Shown here piece by piece: positions 25,929 through 34,472 of a stretch of DNA of 64,000 nt. The stretch is taken from assembly GCA_024236235.1 (NCBI GenBank), contig JACKKV010000003.1:240351-304350 (forward strand), written 5' to 3'. Every line of letters starts with the position of its first letter. Within the stretch, counting starts at the first letter, position 1. The notes under the pieces were generated by a model. It did not search any database. It saw only the letters and a list, made by a program, of their open reading frames with translations, and was not told where the DNA came from. The DNA is from Novosphingobium sp. (GTDB lineage: Bacteria > Pseudomonadota > Alphaproteobacteria > Sphingomonadales > Sphingomonadaceae). The position numbers and the translations under genes are program-made.

Positions 25929-26780
25929 ATGGGGAAAATCACGCTTGCCGCGCTGCAACTGGCGCTGAACTGCACTGAGGAGGCGGACAACATCGCCGCC
26001 GTCAGCGCATTGGTGACACAAGCGGCGGAACAGGGCGCGCAGATTGTCCTCCCGCCGGAACTCTTTTCCGGACCCTATTTCTGCAAGGTGGAGGACGAGG
26101 CGCTGTTCGCCCTTGCGCGCCCGGTGGCGGAGCATCCTTCGGTCATTGCGATGCAGGCGCTGGCGGCCAGACTGAAAGTCGCCATCCCCACCAGCTTCTT
26201 CGAGCGCGACGGGCAGCATTACTACAACACGCTGGCCATGATTGACGAGCGTGGCGAGATCCTGGGCACTTATCGCAAGAGCCATATTCCCGACGGGCCG
26301 GGCTATGAGGAGAAATATTATTTCCGCCCTGGCAATGACGGTTTCAAGGTCTGGGACGTCGCCGGCACCCGCATCGGCGTCGGCATCTGCTGGGACCAGT
26401 GGTATCCCGAATGCGCGCGGGTGATGGCGCTGCTGGGGGCGCAACTGCTGCTTTATCCCACCGCCATCGGCAGCGAGCCTTACGATGCCGAACTCGACAC
26501 CAGCCGCATGTGGCGGCGCGCAATGGTGGGCCATGCCGTGTCCAACTGCATGCCGGTGATCGCGGCCAATCGCACCGGGACCGAGGATGGCCAGCACTTC
26601 TATGGCCACAGCTTCATCTGCGACGAATGGGGTGACGAGATCGCCAGCTTCGGCGCGCAGGAGAGCGGCGTGCTCATGGCCGAACTCGATCTTGAACGCG
26701 CCGCGCGCCACCGCGCCGGCATGGGCTTCTTCCGCGATCGCCGGCCCCTGCTTTACGGCCGGATCTGCGAGGATATCTGA
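25929..26780 (+). CDS. Carbon-nitrogen hydrolase, N-carbamoylputrescine amidase-like
   Basis: A 283-residue nitrilase-superfamily enzyme with the Glu-Lys-Cys triad visible: Glu in LPPELFSGPYFC, Lys in YRKSHIPDGPGYEEKYYF, and Cys in GVGICWDQWYPE. The sequence RKSHIPDGPGYEEKYYFRPGN without its ends, and YPTAIGSEP, are typical of AguB, which cleaves N-carbamoylputrescine to putrescine, CO2 and ammonia. It overlaps the proposed folK start by four bases. Confidence 0.9.
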   Translation: MGKITLAALQLALNCTEEADNIAAVSALVTQAAEQGAQIVLPPELFSGPYFCKVEDEALFALARPVAEHPSVIAMQALAARLKVAIPTSFFERDGQHYYNTLAMIDERGEILGTYRKSHIPDGPGYEEKYYFRPGNDGFKVWDVAGTRIGVGICWDQWYPECARVMALLGAQLLLYPTAIGSEPYDAELDTSRMWRRAMVGHAVSNCMPVIAANRTGTEDGQHFYGHSFICDEWGDEIASFGAQESGVLMAELDLERAARHRAGMGFFRDRRPLLYGRICEDI

Positions 26781-27271
26781 AGCACCGCTATCTGATCGCG
26801 CTGGGCTCCAACGTCCGGCACCGCCGCAACGGGCCACCCCGCCGCGTGCTGGGTGCGGCGCTCGATGAACTGGCGGCCGCGCGCCAGGTAAAGCTGCAGG
26901 CAGCCTCCTCCGTCATTGAGAGCGCGCCGCTCGGCCCCTCGCGGCGGCGCTATGCCAATGCCGCCGCGCTGATCCGCAGCAAGCTGGAGCCCGCCGAACT
27001 GCTGGAGCTGCTCAAGGGCATCGAGGCCCGTTTTGGCCGCAGGCGCGGTGCGCGCTGGTCAGCGCGGGTGCTCGATCTGGACATCGTGCTGTGGGACGGG
27101 GGCTGCTGGTGGTCGCCCCGGCTGACCATCCCGCATCCCATGTTTCGCGAACGCCGTTTCGTGCTGGGTCCGGCATCGCGGATTGCCCCTGACTGGCGCG
27201 ACCCGCTGAGCGGCTTTACCCTGCGCCAGCTCAATGCGCGCTTGACCACCCGGCGCGCGCTGCCTAGGTGA
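26777..27271 (+). CDS. folK: 2-amino-4-hydroxy-6-hydroxymethyldihydropteridine pyrophosphokinase
   Basis: HPPK of folate synthesis. The product holds YLIALGSN near its start, SSVIESAPLGPSRRRYANAA, LLKGIEARFGRRRGARWSARVLDLDI without its ends (substrate and Mg sites), and LTIPHPMFRERRFVLGP. No in-frame ATG precedes YLIALGSN; GTG 26846 would cut off this conserved start. CTG at 26777, with GAGG four bases upstream and overlapping the preceding stop, is the most likely initiator, but that is inference. Confidence 0.85.
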   Translation: MKHRYLIALGSNVRHRRNGPPRRVLGAALDELAAARQVKLQAASSVIESAPLGPSRRRYANAAALIRSKLEPAELLELLKGIEARFGRRRGARWSARVLDLDIVLWDGGCWWSPRLTIPHPMFRERRFVLGPASRIAPDWRDPLSGFTLRQLNARLTTRRALPR

Positions 27272-27301
27272 GCGCGCGTGCCACGGCACAACCGGTGGTG
27301 A

Positions 27302-27377
27302 GGGCCCTTAGCTCAGTCGGTAGAGCAACTGACTTTTAATCAGTAGGTCGCTGGTTCGAGCCCAGCAGGGCTCACCA
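27302..27377 (+). tRNA. tRNA-Lys (TTT)
   Basis: A 76-base cloverleaf with acceptor GGGCCCT/AGGGCTC (one G-U), D arm GCTCAGTCGGTAGAGC, anticodon stem CTGAC/GTCAG-type with loop TTTTAAT giving TTT, T arm CTGGTTCGAGCCCAG and encoded ACCA. A serine recombinase module begins 188 bases downstream on the opposite strand, so this tRNA marks the edge of mobile DNA. No second copy of the tRNA 3' end was found by eye near the far edge. Confidence 0.96.
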
Positions 27378-27565
27378 CGCAGTCACCAGTTTTCCGCCAG
27401 TCTGGCACCATCTGGCATGCTGCCGGAAATCTCCCCGAGTTTCCGAGGGTTTGCACCCGCGCGATCGTCGCATCGGCAAAACAGAGACGCACTGACCTCC
27501 CATTTGAGCGAGATTCTGGAGCAAGTTCTCAGAGGCCAAAAAAGCGACCCACTGTTGCGATGGTA

Positions 27566-29233
27566 TCAGTTGGTGGAAATGTGCAGCGCCTTGCGCTGCT
27601 CGGCCCAGGCAAGGGGCATATCACCCATGCGCCACAGGTCGCGGGCGCCAAGATGCGACGGCTGGTTGCCGTTGAGAATTGACCGGACGATCGTCGGATC
27701 GAGATAGCTGATGCGAGCGACGCGCTGGGTGTGGCGGAGCTTTTCGATCGGCATCGCATCGGTTTCTGACTGGTCCATCTGGAGCAACTGCTCCCGAGCC
27801 GCGAAGGCCCGGGCGAGAAGTTCGACCAGTCGTTCATCCTTCTCGGTCGATGCATTGCCGGTCGGTTCGAGTCGCAGCCGGGGCTCGTGACCGTAACTGG
27901 CCTGATGGGTCGGGATGACCAGCTCGATGGTGCGATCAGGGATGCCTTCCATCTCCCCGGCGACGCCGAGCGCCGAAGTGCTGAAGGATGCACGGGCATC
28001 TTTCGAACTGACCGATATAGCCACCTTGAGCTGGTGGAACACGCTGCGGACTTCGGCAATCGATCCAGTGTTGATCCTCTCGGCTAGCGCTGAGCAGCAG
28101 GCGAACAATGCCGCCAGTTCTCCAGCGCCAAGTCCGGTTCCGAATTCGCGAAGCCGATCGTTGTCCTGCAACCATCGCATGATGGCGGTACGAACCGATG
28201 CCTCGAGTTCCCCTGCCGGCAGACGCAGAGCCGGGGCAGCAGCATCGTCATTCATGCTGGAAGCATAGTAGGAATAGCGCCGGCCATGATTGCGGGTATG
28301 GCACGGTGACATGGGTCGATCCTCGTCATCGCGGATCATGCCGGCCAGCAGCGAGATTTTCCTGCGCTGGATGGGAGCATTCGACATCGTGCGTTCGGCA
28401 AGCCTGGTTTGCACGGCATCGAACAGTTCGTTGCTGACGATGGCCTTGTGTTCACCGCGGTAGACTTTACCCTTGTGCACGACCTTGCCAATATAGATCC
28501 GGTTCGAGAGTAGCCATGCGAGTGCCCCGCGCTTGAACGACCCGCCACCCGATGTTCGTCCGCTTCGCGACGTTCGGCGTTTGGTGACGATGCCGTCACG
28601 CTGCAGTTCATCGACCAGGGTGCGGATCGAATCGGCAGCGAGGTATCGCTCCATGATGTTCCGAACCCTTGCGGCTTCCTCGGGCACGATGACCAGCTTG
28701 CGATCCTTGACTTCGTAACCCAGCGGCACACCGCCGCCCATCCACATGCCCTTGGCCTTGCTGGCGGCAACCTTGTCCCGGATTCGTTCGGCAATGACTT
28801 CGCGCTCGAACTGGGCGAAGGAGAGCAGGACATTGAGCGTCAGCCGTCCCATCGATGTCGTAGTCGAGAATGCCTGGGTCACGCTGACAAACGAGGCTTC
28901 GGCTGCATCAAGGACATCGATGATCTTGGCAAAATCGGAAAGGCTGCGGGTCAGTCGGTCGATCTTGTAGACGACAACGACATCGACTTTGCCGGCCTTC
29001 ACATCAGCCAGTAGCTGCTGGAGGGCGGGGCGGTCCATGCTGCCACCCGAATAGCCGCCATCGTCATAAAGATCGGGAAGCAGGGTCCAGCCCTCGTGCT
29101 GCTGGCTCATCACATAGGCAGCACAGGCTTCGCGCTGGGCATCGAGACTGTTGAACGCCTTGTCGAGACCTTCCTCTGTCGATTTGCGGGTATAGACCGC
29201 GCAGCGCATCCGTTTGGTCGAAGTGCTAGTCAT
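27566..29233 (-). CDS. Large serine recombinase (resolvase-type site-specific recombinase)
   Basis: About 555 residues. The N-terminal catalytic domain holds AVYTRKSTEEGLDKAF with Tyr-Thr-Arg-Lys-Ser (nucleophile Ser), DDGGYSGGSMDRPALQQLL, VYKIDRLTRSLSDFAKI and the helix SFAQFEREVIAERIRDK. A recombinase domain (RTLVDELQRDGIVTKRR, ALAWLLSNRIYIGKVVHKG) and a CHTRNHGRRYSYY zinc-ribbon-like stretch follow; the C-terminus is variable. The start at 29233 overlaps the DUF2924 gene stop. This three-gene module is common on alphaproteobacterial integrative elements. Confidence 0.93.
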   Translation of the reverse strand: MTSTSTKRMRCAVYTRKSTEEGLDKAFNSLDAQREACAAYVMSQQHEGWTLLPDLYDDGGYSGGSMDRPALQQLLADVKAGKVDVVVVYKIDRLTRSLSDFAKIIDVLDAAEASFVSVTQAFSTTTSMGRLTLNVLLSFAQFEREVIAERIRDKVAASKAKGMWMGGGVPLGYEVKDRKLVIVPEEAARVRNIMERYLAADSIRTLVDELQRDGIVTKRRTSRSGRTSGGGSFKRGALAWLLSNRIYIGKVVHKGKVYRGEHKAIVSNELFDAVQTRLAERTMSNAPIQRRKISLLAGMIRDDEDRPMSPCHTRNHGRRYSYYASSMNDDAAAPALRLPAGELEASVRTAIMRWLQDNDRLREFGTGLGAGELAALFACCSALAERINTGSIAEVRSVFHQLKVAISVSSKDARASFSTSALGVAGEMEGIPDRTIELVIPTHQASYGHEPRLRLEPTGNASTEKDERLVELLARAFAAREQLLQMDQSETDAMPIEKLRHTQRVARISYLDPTIVRSILNGNQPSHLGARDLWRMGDMPLAWAEQRKALHISTN

Positions 29234-29678
29234 TGGTCGTAACCCCGAGCGATCCGAGACGAGGGCTGTGCAAGCCGAAGAACCGCGGGCCTGACCAGGC
29301 GGCTCCAGTGATCCGCTTCGCCACGGCACTCAGCGAGCGATAGCGATTTCCACGATACTCGTATCCGCTTTCGAGCACGACGACTTCGTGCACCTCGCCA
29401 TGCCATGTCCGCGAAAGCCATGTGCCGGGCTTGACGTTGGGTGCGCGGACACCGCGTGGCCGGCGCTCCTCTGTTCGGGTCCGAACCGCCAATTGGCGAA
29501 GTTCGGTCCTGGTCAGGCCACCGAGCACCTGTTCCTGATACCGTGCTGCGATGGCTCGGGTTATTAATGCGATGCCGAAAGCCGGCGGAGCCGGTGTCCC
29601 AAACACCTTGCGCCACTCGGCCTTCTTCTGGGCAGGTGTCATCACGGACAGCCGTTCGATGCGTTCGTCCACCGTCAT
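29226..29678 (-). CDS. DUF2924 domain protein
   Basis: A 150-residue protein with the family's C-terminal signature GTWLSRTWHGEVHEVVVLES and YRSLSAVAKRITGAAWSGPRFFGL. The N-terminal half is helical, with LTRTELRQLAVRTRT. Function is unknown, but it is nearly always encoded just upstream of this kind of serine recombinase and may assist DNA binding. It overlaps both neighbours by a few bases. Confidence 0.92.
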   Translation of the reverse strand: MTVDERIERLSVMTPAQKKAEWRKVFGTPAPPAFGIALITRAIAARYQEQVLGGLTRTELRQLAVRTRTEERRPRGVRAPNVKPGTWLSRTWHGEVHEVVVLESGYEYRGNRYRSLSAVAKRITGAAWSGPRFFGLHSPRLGSLGVTTND

Positions 29679-30259
29679 GATGCTCTGCCAGCATCGACAA
29701 TCCGGTAGGTCCGGACGCCATCGATCTTGTCGCTGGCGAGATTGTGGTCCTTCTTCTTCAGCCCGGTCATCGCCGCCCGGGTTGTGTGTGGCAGCCAGCC
29801 AGTGGCCTCGCCCAGATCATCAAGCGTCGCGCCCTGTTCCCGCTTGAGCAGCGCGATGACCATGCTGATCTTGGTGGTCGGCGTCGGCATCTGCTTCGCC
29901 AGCGTGCTTGTGGCGGCGCGAGGCTTGCGCGGATGCACCGGCGGGGAGGGCGCATCCAGTTCTTCTGGCGTGTTATCCTGGAAGTCATGGAAGGTCTCGA
30001 ATCCAATGGTCTCGCGGCCCTTGTCGGTGATGGCGAGGCCGTAGTGAACGTCATCGACGCTGCGCCAGTGGGGTTCATCAGCCTTGACCTCGGTCTCGAC
30101 GAGCAGGTTGCGTCGCAGCAGCGAAGCAATGGCCTTGCGGGTAGGTTCCTCGGTCACCGGTACCGGGTGCGTCGATGACCGTAGCTTGCCTTCGGGATGT
30201 TTTGCGGCCTCAGCGAGCAGGGTACGTTGTTGGCCGGTCAACCGGATGGTTTTGGTCAT
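29675..30259 (-). CDS. DUF3489 domain protein
   Basis: About 194 residues from ATG 30259, chosen for the AGGAGA site eight bases upstream. The C-terminal region TKISMVIALLKREQGATLDDL and GWLPHTTRAAMTGLKKK is a winged-helix-like DUF3489 fold; the N-terminal half (RLTGQQRTLLAEAAKHPEG) looks like another small helical DNA-binding segment. It is the first gene of the recombinase module and could be its regulator or accessory factor. Confidence 0.9.
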   Translation of the reverse strand: MTKTIRLTGQQRTLLAEAAKHPEGKLRSSTHPVPVTEEPTRKAIASLLRRNLLVETEVKADEPHWRSVDDVHYGLAITDKGRETIGFETFHDFQDNTPEELDAPSPPVHPRKPRAATSTLAKQMPTPTTKISMVIALLKREQGATLDDLGEATGWLPHTTRAAMTGLKKKDHNLASDKIDGVRTYRIVDAGRAS

Positions 30260-30439
30260 GGGTAATCTCCTGTATTGGAAGGGTGACGACATGAGCGCCG
30301 TTCCCACCAGTTCAGGCCCCGACCATCGCGATGGGACGGGGCGGCGATCACCGTGACGGTGTGCGATCCGGTGATGAGACCAATGCTTGGAACGTGAACG
30401 AAGTCCAATGGAATGTGCAAGGAAGGTGAAAAAATTCAC

Positions 30440-30676
30440 TCAATCAGCCGATTGGGCATCGCCATCGCTCCTGGCGTCGATCGTGAGCGTCGCCCGCAGC
30501 AGCGAAGATGCGTCTTCGGTGACCTGAAGGTACGACTGGAGCCGCTGGGCGCGGAGCATTGCGTCGGTGGGCAGGGCCGTGGCCATGTCGACCGAGATGT
30601 CCTCGATCAGGGCGCTGGCCTGCAAAACCAGATGCCCGATCAGGTCCGGTCCGTGATCTCGCGCTCTTCCTGTCCT
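30440..30676 (-). pseudogene. Small helical protein, probably frameshifted
   Basis: An open stretch ends at a stop at 30440 and encodes DLIGHLVLQASALIEDISVD, then a helix-rich part rich in Leu and Gln, ending in DAQSAD. It has only CTG/TTG as possible starts. An upstream ATG with the peptide MDRGQEEREITDRT reads in another frame and stops, so a one-base change probably separated a start from this body. Function unknown; it may be the front gene of the recombinase module. Confidence 0.45.
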
Positions 30677-30739
30677 CTATCCATGTCGGACACACATGCT
30701 TGGCTGGCGATAGAAGTCGAGACCGAGCTTTTCTCGAAG

Positions 30740-31063
30740 TCACCACTCGCTGCGAAGTTCATGAAAGCGGCGGATCGCATGCTCAATAGCTCCGGCCATT
30801 TCGTTGAGATGCTCAGGCAGGAGAGTCTCGATCCGCGGCGCAGATGCCATCAGCACCGTGATCTGGTGTTCGTCGTGCGTCCGGGCATTGCCGGGATAGG
30901 GTTTGATCTCGTCGATCGGCAGGTATGCAATCCGCTCGTGGCGGAACGCCACGGCATCGATCCGTCTTGCGACCTGGGTACTGGGGTGAACCCCCGGCGC
31001 AGCGGTGCCTTCCGTCAGGCGCTCCAGAACCGCCTGAGTGGCGCAATGATTGGCTGCCGCCAT
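30740..31063 (-). pseudogene. ParB-like nuclease domain fragment
   Basis: The middle of this 107-codon frame reads IAYLPIDEIKPYPGNARTHD, which is the opening of ParB-like/DNA-modification proteins. The following sequence (TVLMASAPRIETLLPEHL) no longer matches that family, and the N-terminal 45 residues are also atypical, so this looks like a chimeric remnant. Twelve bases upstream of its ATG the inverted-repeat element begins. A second piece of the same family lies at 54312-54479. Confidence 0.5.
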
Positions 31064-31075
31064 GTTCTCGGGTGT

Positions 31076-31345
31076 TAGGCGGCGTGGACAAATTCCGTGC
31101 GGTCACGGCCGGAGGCCAAAAACGTCAGTTCGAGAAGTGAGAACGAAGGACATGCTGGCATATTCGAGGACGAACGACGCTGAAATGGCGTTTTTGGCCC
31201 CGGCCCACAGGTGGGTTCGGCTCATTCGGGCGCTGACAGCGTTGCTCCGCCTGGAAAGAGGCCCGCTCTTCCTGCGGCTTCGCGCCTTGTCAGCGCCCGA
31301 ATGGGCACGAACCGTGGCTCGCACGGAATTTGTCCACGCCGCCTA
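31076..31345. mobile_element. 270-bp non-coding element with terminal inverted repeats (MITE-like)
   Basis: Perfect 24-bp inverted repeats bound it (31078-31101 and 31320-31343), each flanked outside by TA, which suggests a TA target duplication. Inside are two further perfect palindromes: 11 bp (31114-31124 with 31189-31199) and 16 bp (31223-31238 with 31288-31303), the latter enclosing an AAGAG/CTCTT stem. No convincing protein is encoded. One end of the same element is found at 22464-22494. It resembles a miniature transposon mobilised in trans. Confidence 0.8.
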
Positions 31346-31541
31346 GTCCCGATAACTCGATCGGAGAACTGCCACCAAGGCCCGGGTGGTCGCTGGCGAC
31401 GAAGACGAAGCCTCTGTCGGTCATGAAACGAGCCTGACTGTAATCGGGCTTCACCCAGATATCGAAATACTCCCGGCGAAACCCGCCGCCCGGATATCCA
31501 AAGACGACCGTGACAGGACTGACTGATTGATGTTGCATCAT
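31346..31541 (-). pseudogene. Truncated alpha/beta hydrolase, N-terminal fragment
   Basis: The frame opens MMQHQSVSPVTVVFGYPGGG and continues with DYSQARFMTDRGFVFVASDH then PGLGGSSPIELSG, which looks like the oxyanion-hole part of an esterase-type alpha/beta hydrolase. It then runs into the inverted-repeat element. No catalytic Ser or His region follows, so it cannot be functional. The rest of the gene is not found on the other side of the element, so more than a simple insertion occurred. Confidence 0.5.
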
Positions 31542-31690
31542 GTATCCGCAGCCAGCGCTGGACCTCGATAATCTTCCTTCTTGGTCATTATTGCCTAGTT
31601 CGTTCGGGCCATCTTGTTGGCCATCGCAACCGCTACGAGCTTCCGCGGTTTACGAGCGGCGAGTTGCGCCGACACTTTCAAGCTGACGGA
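31538..31690 (-). pseudogene. IS110-type transposase C-terminal remnant
   Basis: The minus-strand frame encodes AARKPRKLVAVAMANKMART followed by an in-frame TAG where family members usually have Trp, then AIMTKKEDYRG and a stop. The wording ANKMAR-x-W-A-x-M resembles the end of IS110-group transposases. About 50 codons remain. It marks the left boundary of the catabolic island. Confidence 0.6.
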
Positions 31691-32034
31691 CTAAGTCGAG
31701 CTGCAAATTTTTGACCGCTTTCGGTAGTTTGACTGATTGCCGCGCAAAAGTGTGGGTCGGACGACCACTGCAGTTGCGACTAGCAGATCGGTATCAGGAA
31801 CTTGCCCTTGCACGTCGATCATCTCCCACTCAGCGCATCAGTCGCGTAATCGACAATTGAGACTCAATGGAATGTCTATTGATTAAATCTCGTAAATATG
31901 TAGAACAGTGCGTGTGCGGTCGTATCGGATCGATTGTTTCGTGCCGTGGTGGCGGAGCAGATTTGCGTCATGCCGATGGCCTGTGATGGGCGCTCGCGCG
32001 CCGCGAGCTTCTGTTTTGTAAGGGAGTTATAGCG
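31691..32034. other. Upstream region of the TonB receptor gene
   Basis: A gene-free stretch of about 340 bases. It becomes AT-rich from 31850. It contains the palindrome at 31855-31869, a second TTGATTAAAT patch near 31880, and the AAGGGAG ribosome site ahead of ATG 32035. No clear -35/-10 pair was identified. Confidence 0.6.
31855..31869. promoter_or_regulatory. Candidate operator AATTGA-GAC-TCAATG
   Basis: An inverted repeat with three-base spacer; 5 of 5 inner positions per arm match (ATTGA/TCAAT) and the outermost pair fails on one side. The same 6-3-6 pattern occurs perfectly at 40484-40498 before the Rieske operon. It is a candidate site for the island's MarR-type regulator. Regulation is inferred only from the shared pattern. 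Confidence 0.5.
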
Positions 32035-34431
32035 ATGAATACCCGTAGAATTGGAATTCTCAGCTTATGCATGAGTTCGGCGTCGTTGATTGCGTTCTTG
32101 TCATCGGCAGCATATGCGCAGGATGCGCAGGAGGGCGGTAACGAGATAATCGTAACCGCGAACAAGCGCGAGCAATCGATCAACAAGGTAGGTCTAGCCA
32201 TCACCGCCCTCAGCGGTGAATCTTTGAAGAACCAGAACATCGTTTCACTGAACGATCTTGCCAATTCCATTCCGGGGCTCAGCTATGCGCCGTCGGCCAC
32301 CCAGACGCCGGTATACACCTTGCGCGGTGTCGGATTTTACGAAACGTCTCTGGCGGCATATCCAACCACCAGCGTCTATGTCGATCAGGTTCCCCTGTCA
32401 TTTCCTGCGCTTTCCACGCATGCCAATTTTGATCTTGAGCGGGTGGAAGTGTTGAAAGGGCCTCAGGGCACGTTGTTCGGGCAGAATTCTACCGGCGGCG
32501 CGATCAACTTCATTGCCGCCAAGCCGACGAGCGCTTTTGAGGTCGGCGGAGATCTTTCCTATGGTCGCTTCAATCGCGTGGAAGGCAATGCCTATATCAG
32601 CGGTCCGTTGACTGACACGCTGCGCGCGCGTCTGGCAGTAACGGGCGCACATGCCGATGATTGGCAGCGCAGCTATACTCGCGACGACAAGCTCGGCGAA
32701 GTTGCCTATTACGGCGCACGACTGCTGATTGACTGGGAACCGGTAGACACACTCAGCGTCGAGATCAACCTGAACGGCTGGCGCGACAAGAGCGACCCGC
32801 AGGCGCCGCAGTATCAGACCCTTTTGTCGCAATCGCCATCGACGACGGTTCAGGCATTGCGTGACTTCCCCTTCGCTCCGTTCAAGGCGCGGGCGGCAGA
32901 CTGGACACCGGAAACGCGGCCCCACGCCGATAACCGCCTGTTGCAGGGTTCCGGTCGTATCAATTGGGAAGTCGCAAGCGGCATCACGGTGACGTCCATT
33001 AGTTCGTATGTCGATTACAAGCCCGATCAGGGTTTTGAGACCGATGGCACCACCCTCATGGCGGACGACTTCATCGTCGATAAAGGGAAGATCAAATCCT
33101 TCAGCCAGGAACTTCGCATCGCGAACGATCCGCTTTACCCGTTTCGTTGGGTTGTCGGTGCGAACTACGAAAAAAGCCATGTCTATGAATATCAGCTACA
33201 GACATTCTCGGACATCAGTACGGCGCCGATCTTCGGATATACTGGGGCCTACGTGTATTCCGACCAGCGCATGCGCAATTATGCGTTCTTCGGGAATGTC
33301 GAATATGATTTGAGCGACCGCTTCACTGTAAAAGCCGGTGCTCGCTATACCGATGCGCGACGGAAGGCGGCAACCTGCACCGGAGATCCAGGGGACGGTA
33401 CTTTCGCTGCCGCATTTGACGATCTTGCCAATGCAATCCAGCTTGGCTTCTTTCCAGTCGAAGGGTTTACTCCCACGGGCGAGCCGGTGGCACCTATCGG
33501 GCTAGGCTGCGCGCCGCTCGACAATACGACCGAGGATGGCACTCCTGCGACCTATCTGCCGGGCGAGTTCCGCGACACCCTGAAGGAGGATAACCTTTCC
33601 TGGCGGGTGGGCGTCGATTTCAAGCTTTCAAGCAATGCGTTGCTATACGCCAACGTTGCGCAGGGGTATAAGGCAGGCAGCTTCCCGATTGCATCGGCCG
33701 CGACGTTCGAGCAGTTTCTCCCCGTTACGCAAGAATCCCTGTTGTCCTATGAAGCAGGCTTCAAGTTCTCGACGCTGAACCGGAAACTGCAGATATCTGG
33801 CGCCGGTTTCTATTACGACTACAAGGATAAGCAACTTCGTTCGAAAATCGTCGATCCGATTTTCGGTGTTCTCGACGCACTCGACAATATCCCCAAGTCG
33901 CGGATGATCGGTGCCGAGCTCGATTTGACGTTGACGCCGGTTTCCGGACTGGTCCTGAGTGCATCCGGGTCGATCCTGGACAGCAAGGTTACGCAGTTCG
34001 TTGGCCTCGACACGGCTGGTGGATCGATAGACTATGCAGGGTCTGTCATCCCCTACACGCCCAAATATCAGCTTAGGCTGTCGGGTGACTACAAGTGGGA
34101 GATGGGTGACGTAGAACCCTTTGTCGGGGTGGTCTTTTCCACGCGGAGCAAGGCCAACGCCAATATCGGCGGCTCGCGCGGGCTGGTCCTGACTTCAGAC
34201 TTCGCTTCGTCCGTAGCGCCGGAAGACGTATACGAGATACCCGGCTATTCGTTGGTGGACGTACGCGCAGGCGCTTCGTTCGACGACGAGCGCTGGCGCG
34301 TGACGGTATTTGGCAAGAATGTGTTCAACGAATACCATGTCACGAACATATTCACCGACTACGACACTATCGCCCGGTTTGCCGGCCAACCGGCCACCTA
34401 CGGCGTAACTGTCGCGTTTAAGTTCTGGTGA
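32035..34431 (+). CDS. TonB-dependent outer-membrane receptor
   Basis: A 798-residue receptor. The signal peptide ends near AAYAQDA; a TonB-box-like EIIVTANKRE follows. The plug domain shows SLNDLANSIPGLSYAPS, TLRGVG and VEVLKGPQGTLFGQNSTGGAINFI. The barrel carries aromatic-rich strands and ends in AFKFW, with terminal aromatic Trp. It should import the island's aromatic substrate or a related compound across the outer membrane. It lies 41 bases ahead of the molybdenum hydroxylase genes in the same direction. Confidence 0.93.
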   Translation: MNTRRIGILSLCMSSASLIAFLSSAAYAQDAQEGGNEIIVTANKREQSINKVGLAITALSGESLKNQNIVSLNDLANSIPGLSYAPSATQTPVYTLRGVGFYETSLAAYPTTSVYVDQVPLSFPALSTHANFDLERVEVLKGPQGTLFGQNSTGGAINFIAAKPTSAFEVGGDLSYGRFNRVEGNAYISGPLTDTLRARLAVTGAHADDWQRSYTRDDKLGEVAYYGARLLIDWEPVDTLSVEINLNGWRDKSDPQAPQYQTLLSQSPSTTVQALRDFPFAPFKARAADWTPETRPHADNRLLQGSGRINWEVASGITVTSISSYVDYKPDQGFETDGTTLMADDFIVDKGKIKSFSQELRIANDPLYPFRWVVGANYEKSHVYEYQLQTFSDISTAPIFGYTGAYVYSDQRMRNYAFFGNVEYDLSDRFTVKAGARYTDARRKAATCTGDPGDGTFAAAFDDLANAIQLGFFPVEGFTPTGEPVAPIGLGCAPLDNTTEDGTPATYLPGEFRDTLKEDNLSWRVGVDFKLSSNALLYANVAQGYKAGSFPIASAATFEQFLPVTQESLLSYEAGFKFSTLNRKLQISGAGFYYDYKDKQLRSKIVDPIFGVLDALDNIPKSRMIGAELDLTLTPVSGLVLSASGSILDSKVTQFVGLDTAGGSIDYAGSVIPYTPKYQLRLSGDYKWEMGDVEPFVGVVFSTRSKANANIGGSRGLVLTSDFASSVAPEDVYEIPGYSLVDVRAGASFDDERWRVTVFGKNVFNEYHVTNIFTDYDTIARFAGQPATYGVTVAFKFW

Positions 34432-34472
34432 TCGAATAGGGCAGGCATGAGATCGAGCGGAGTATCGACTGC

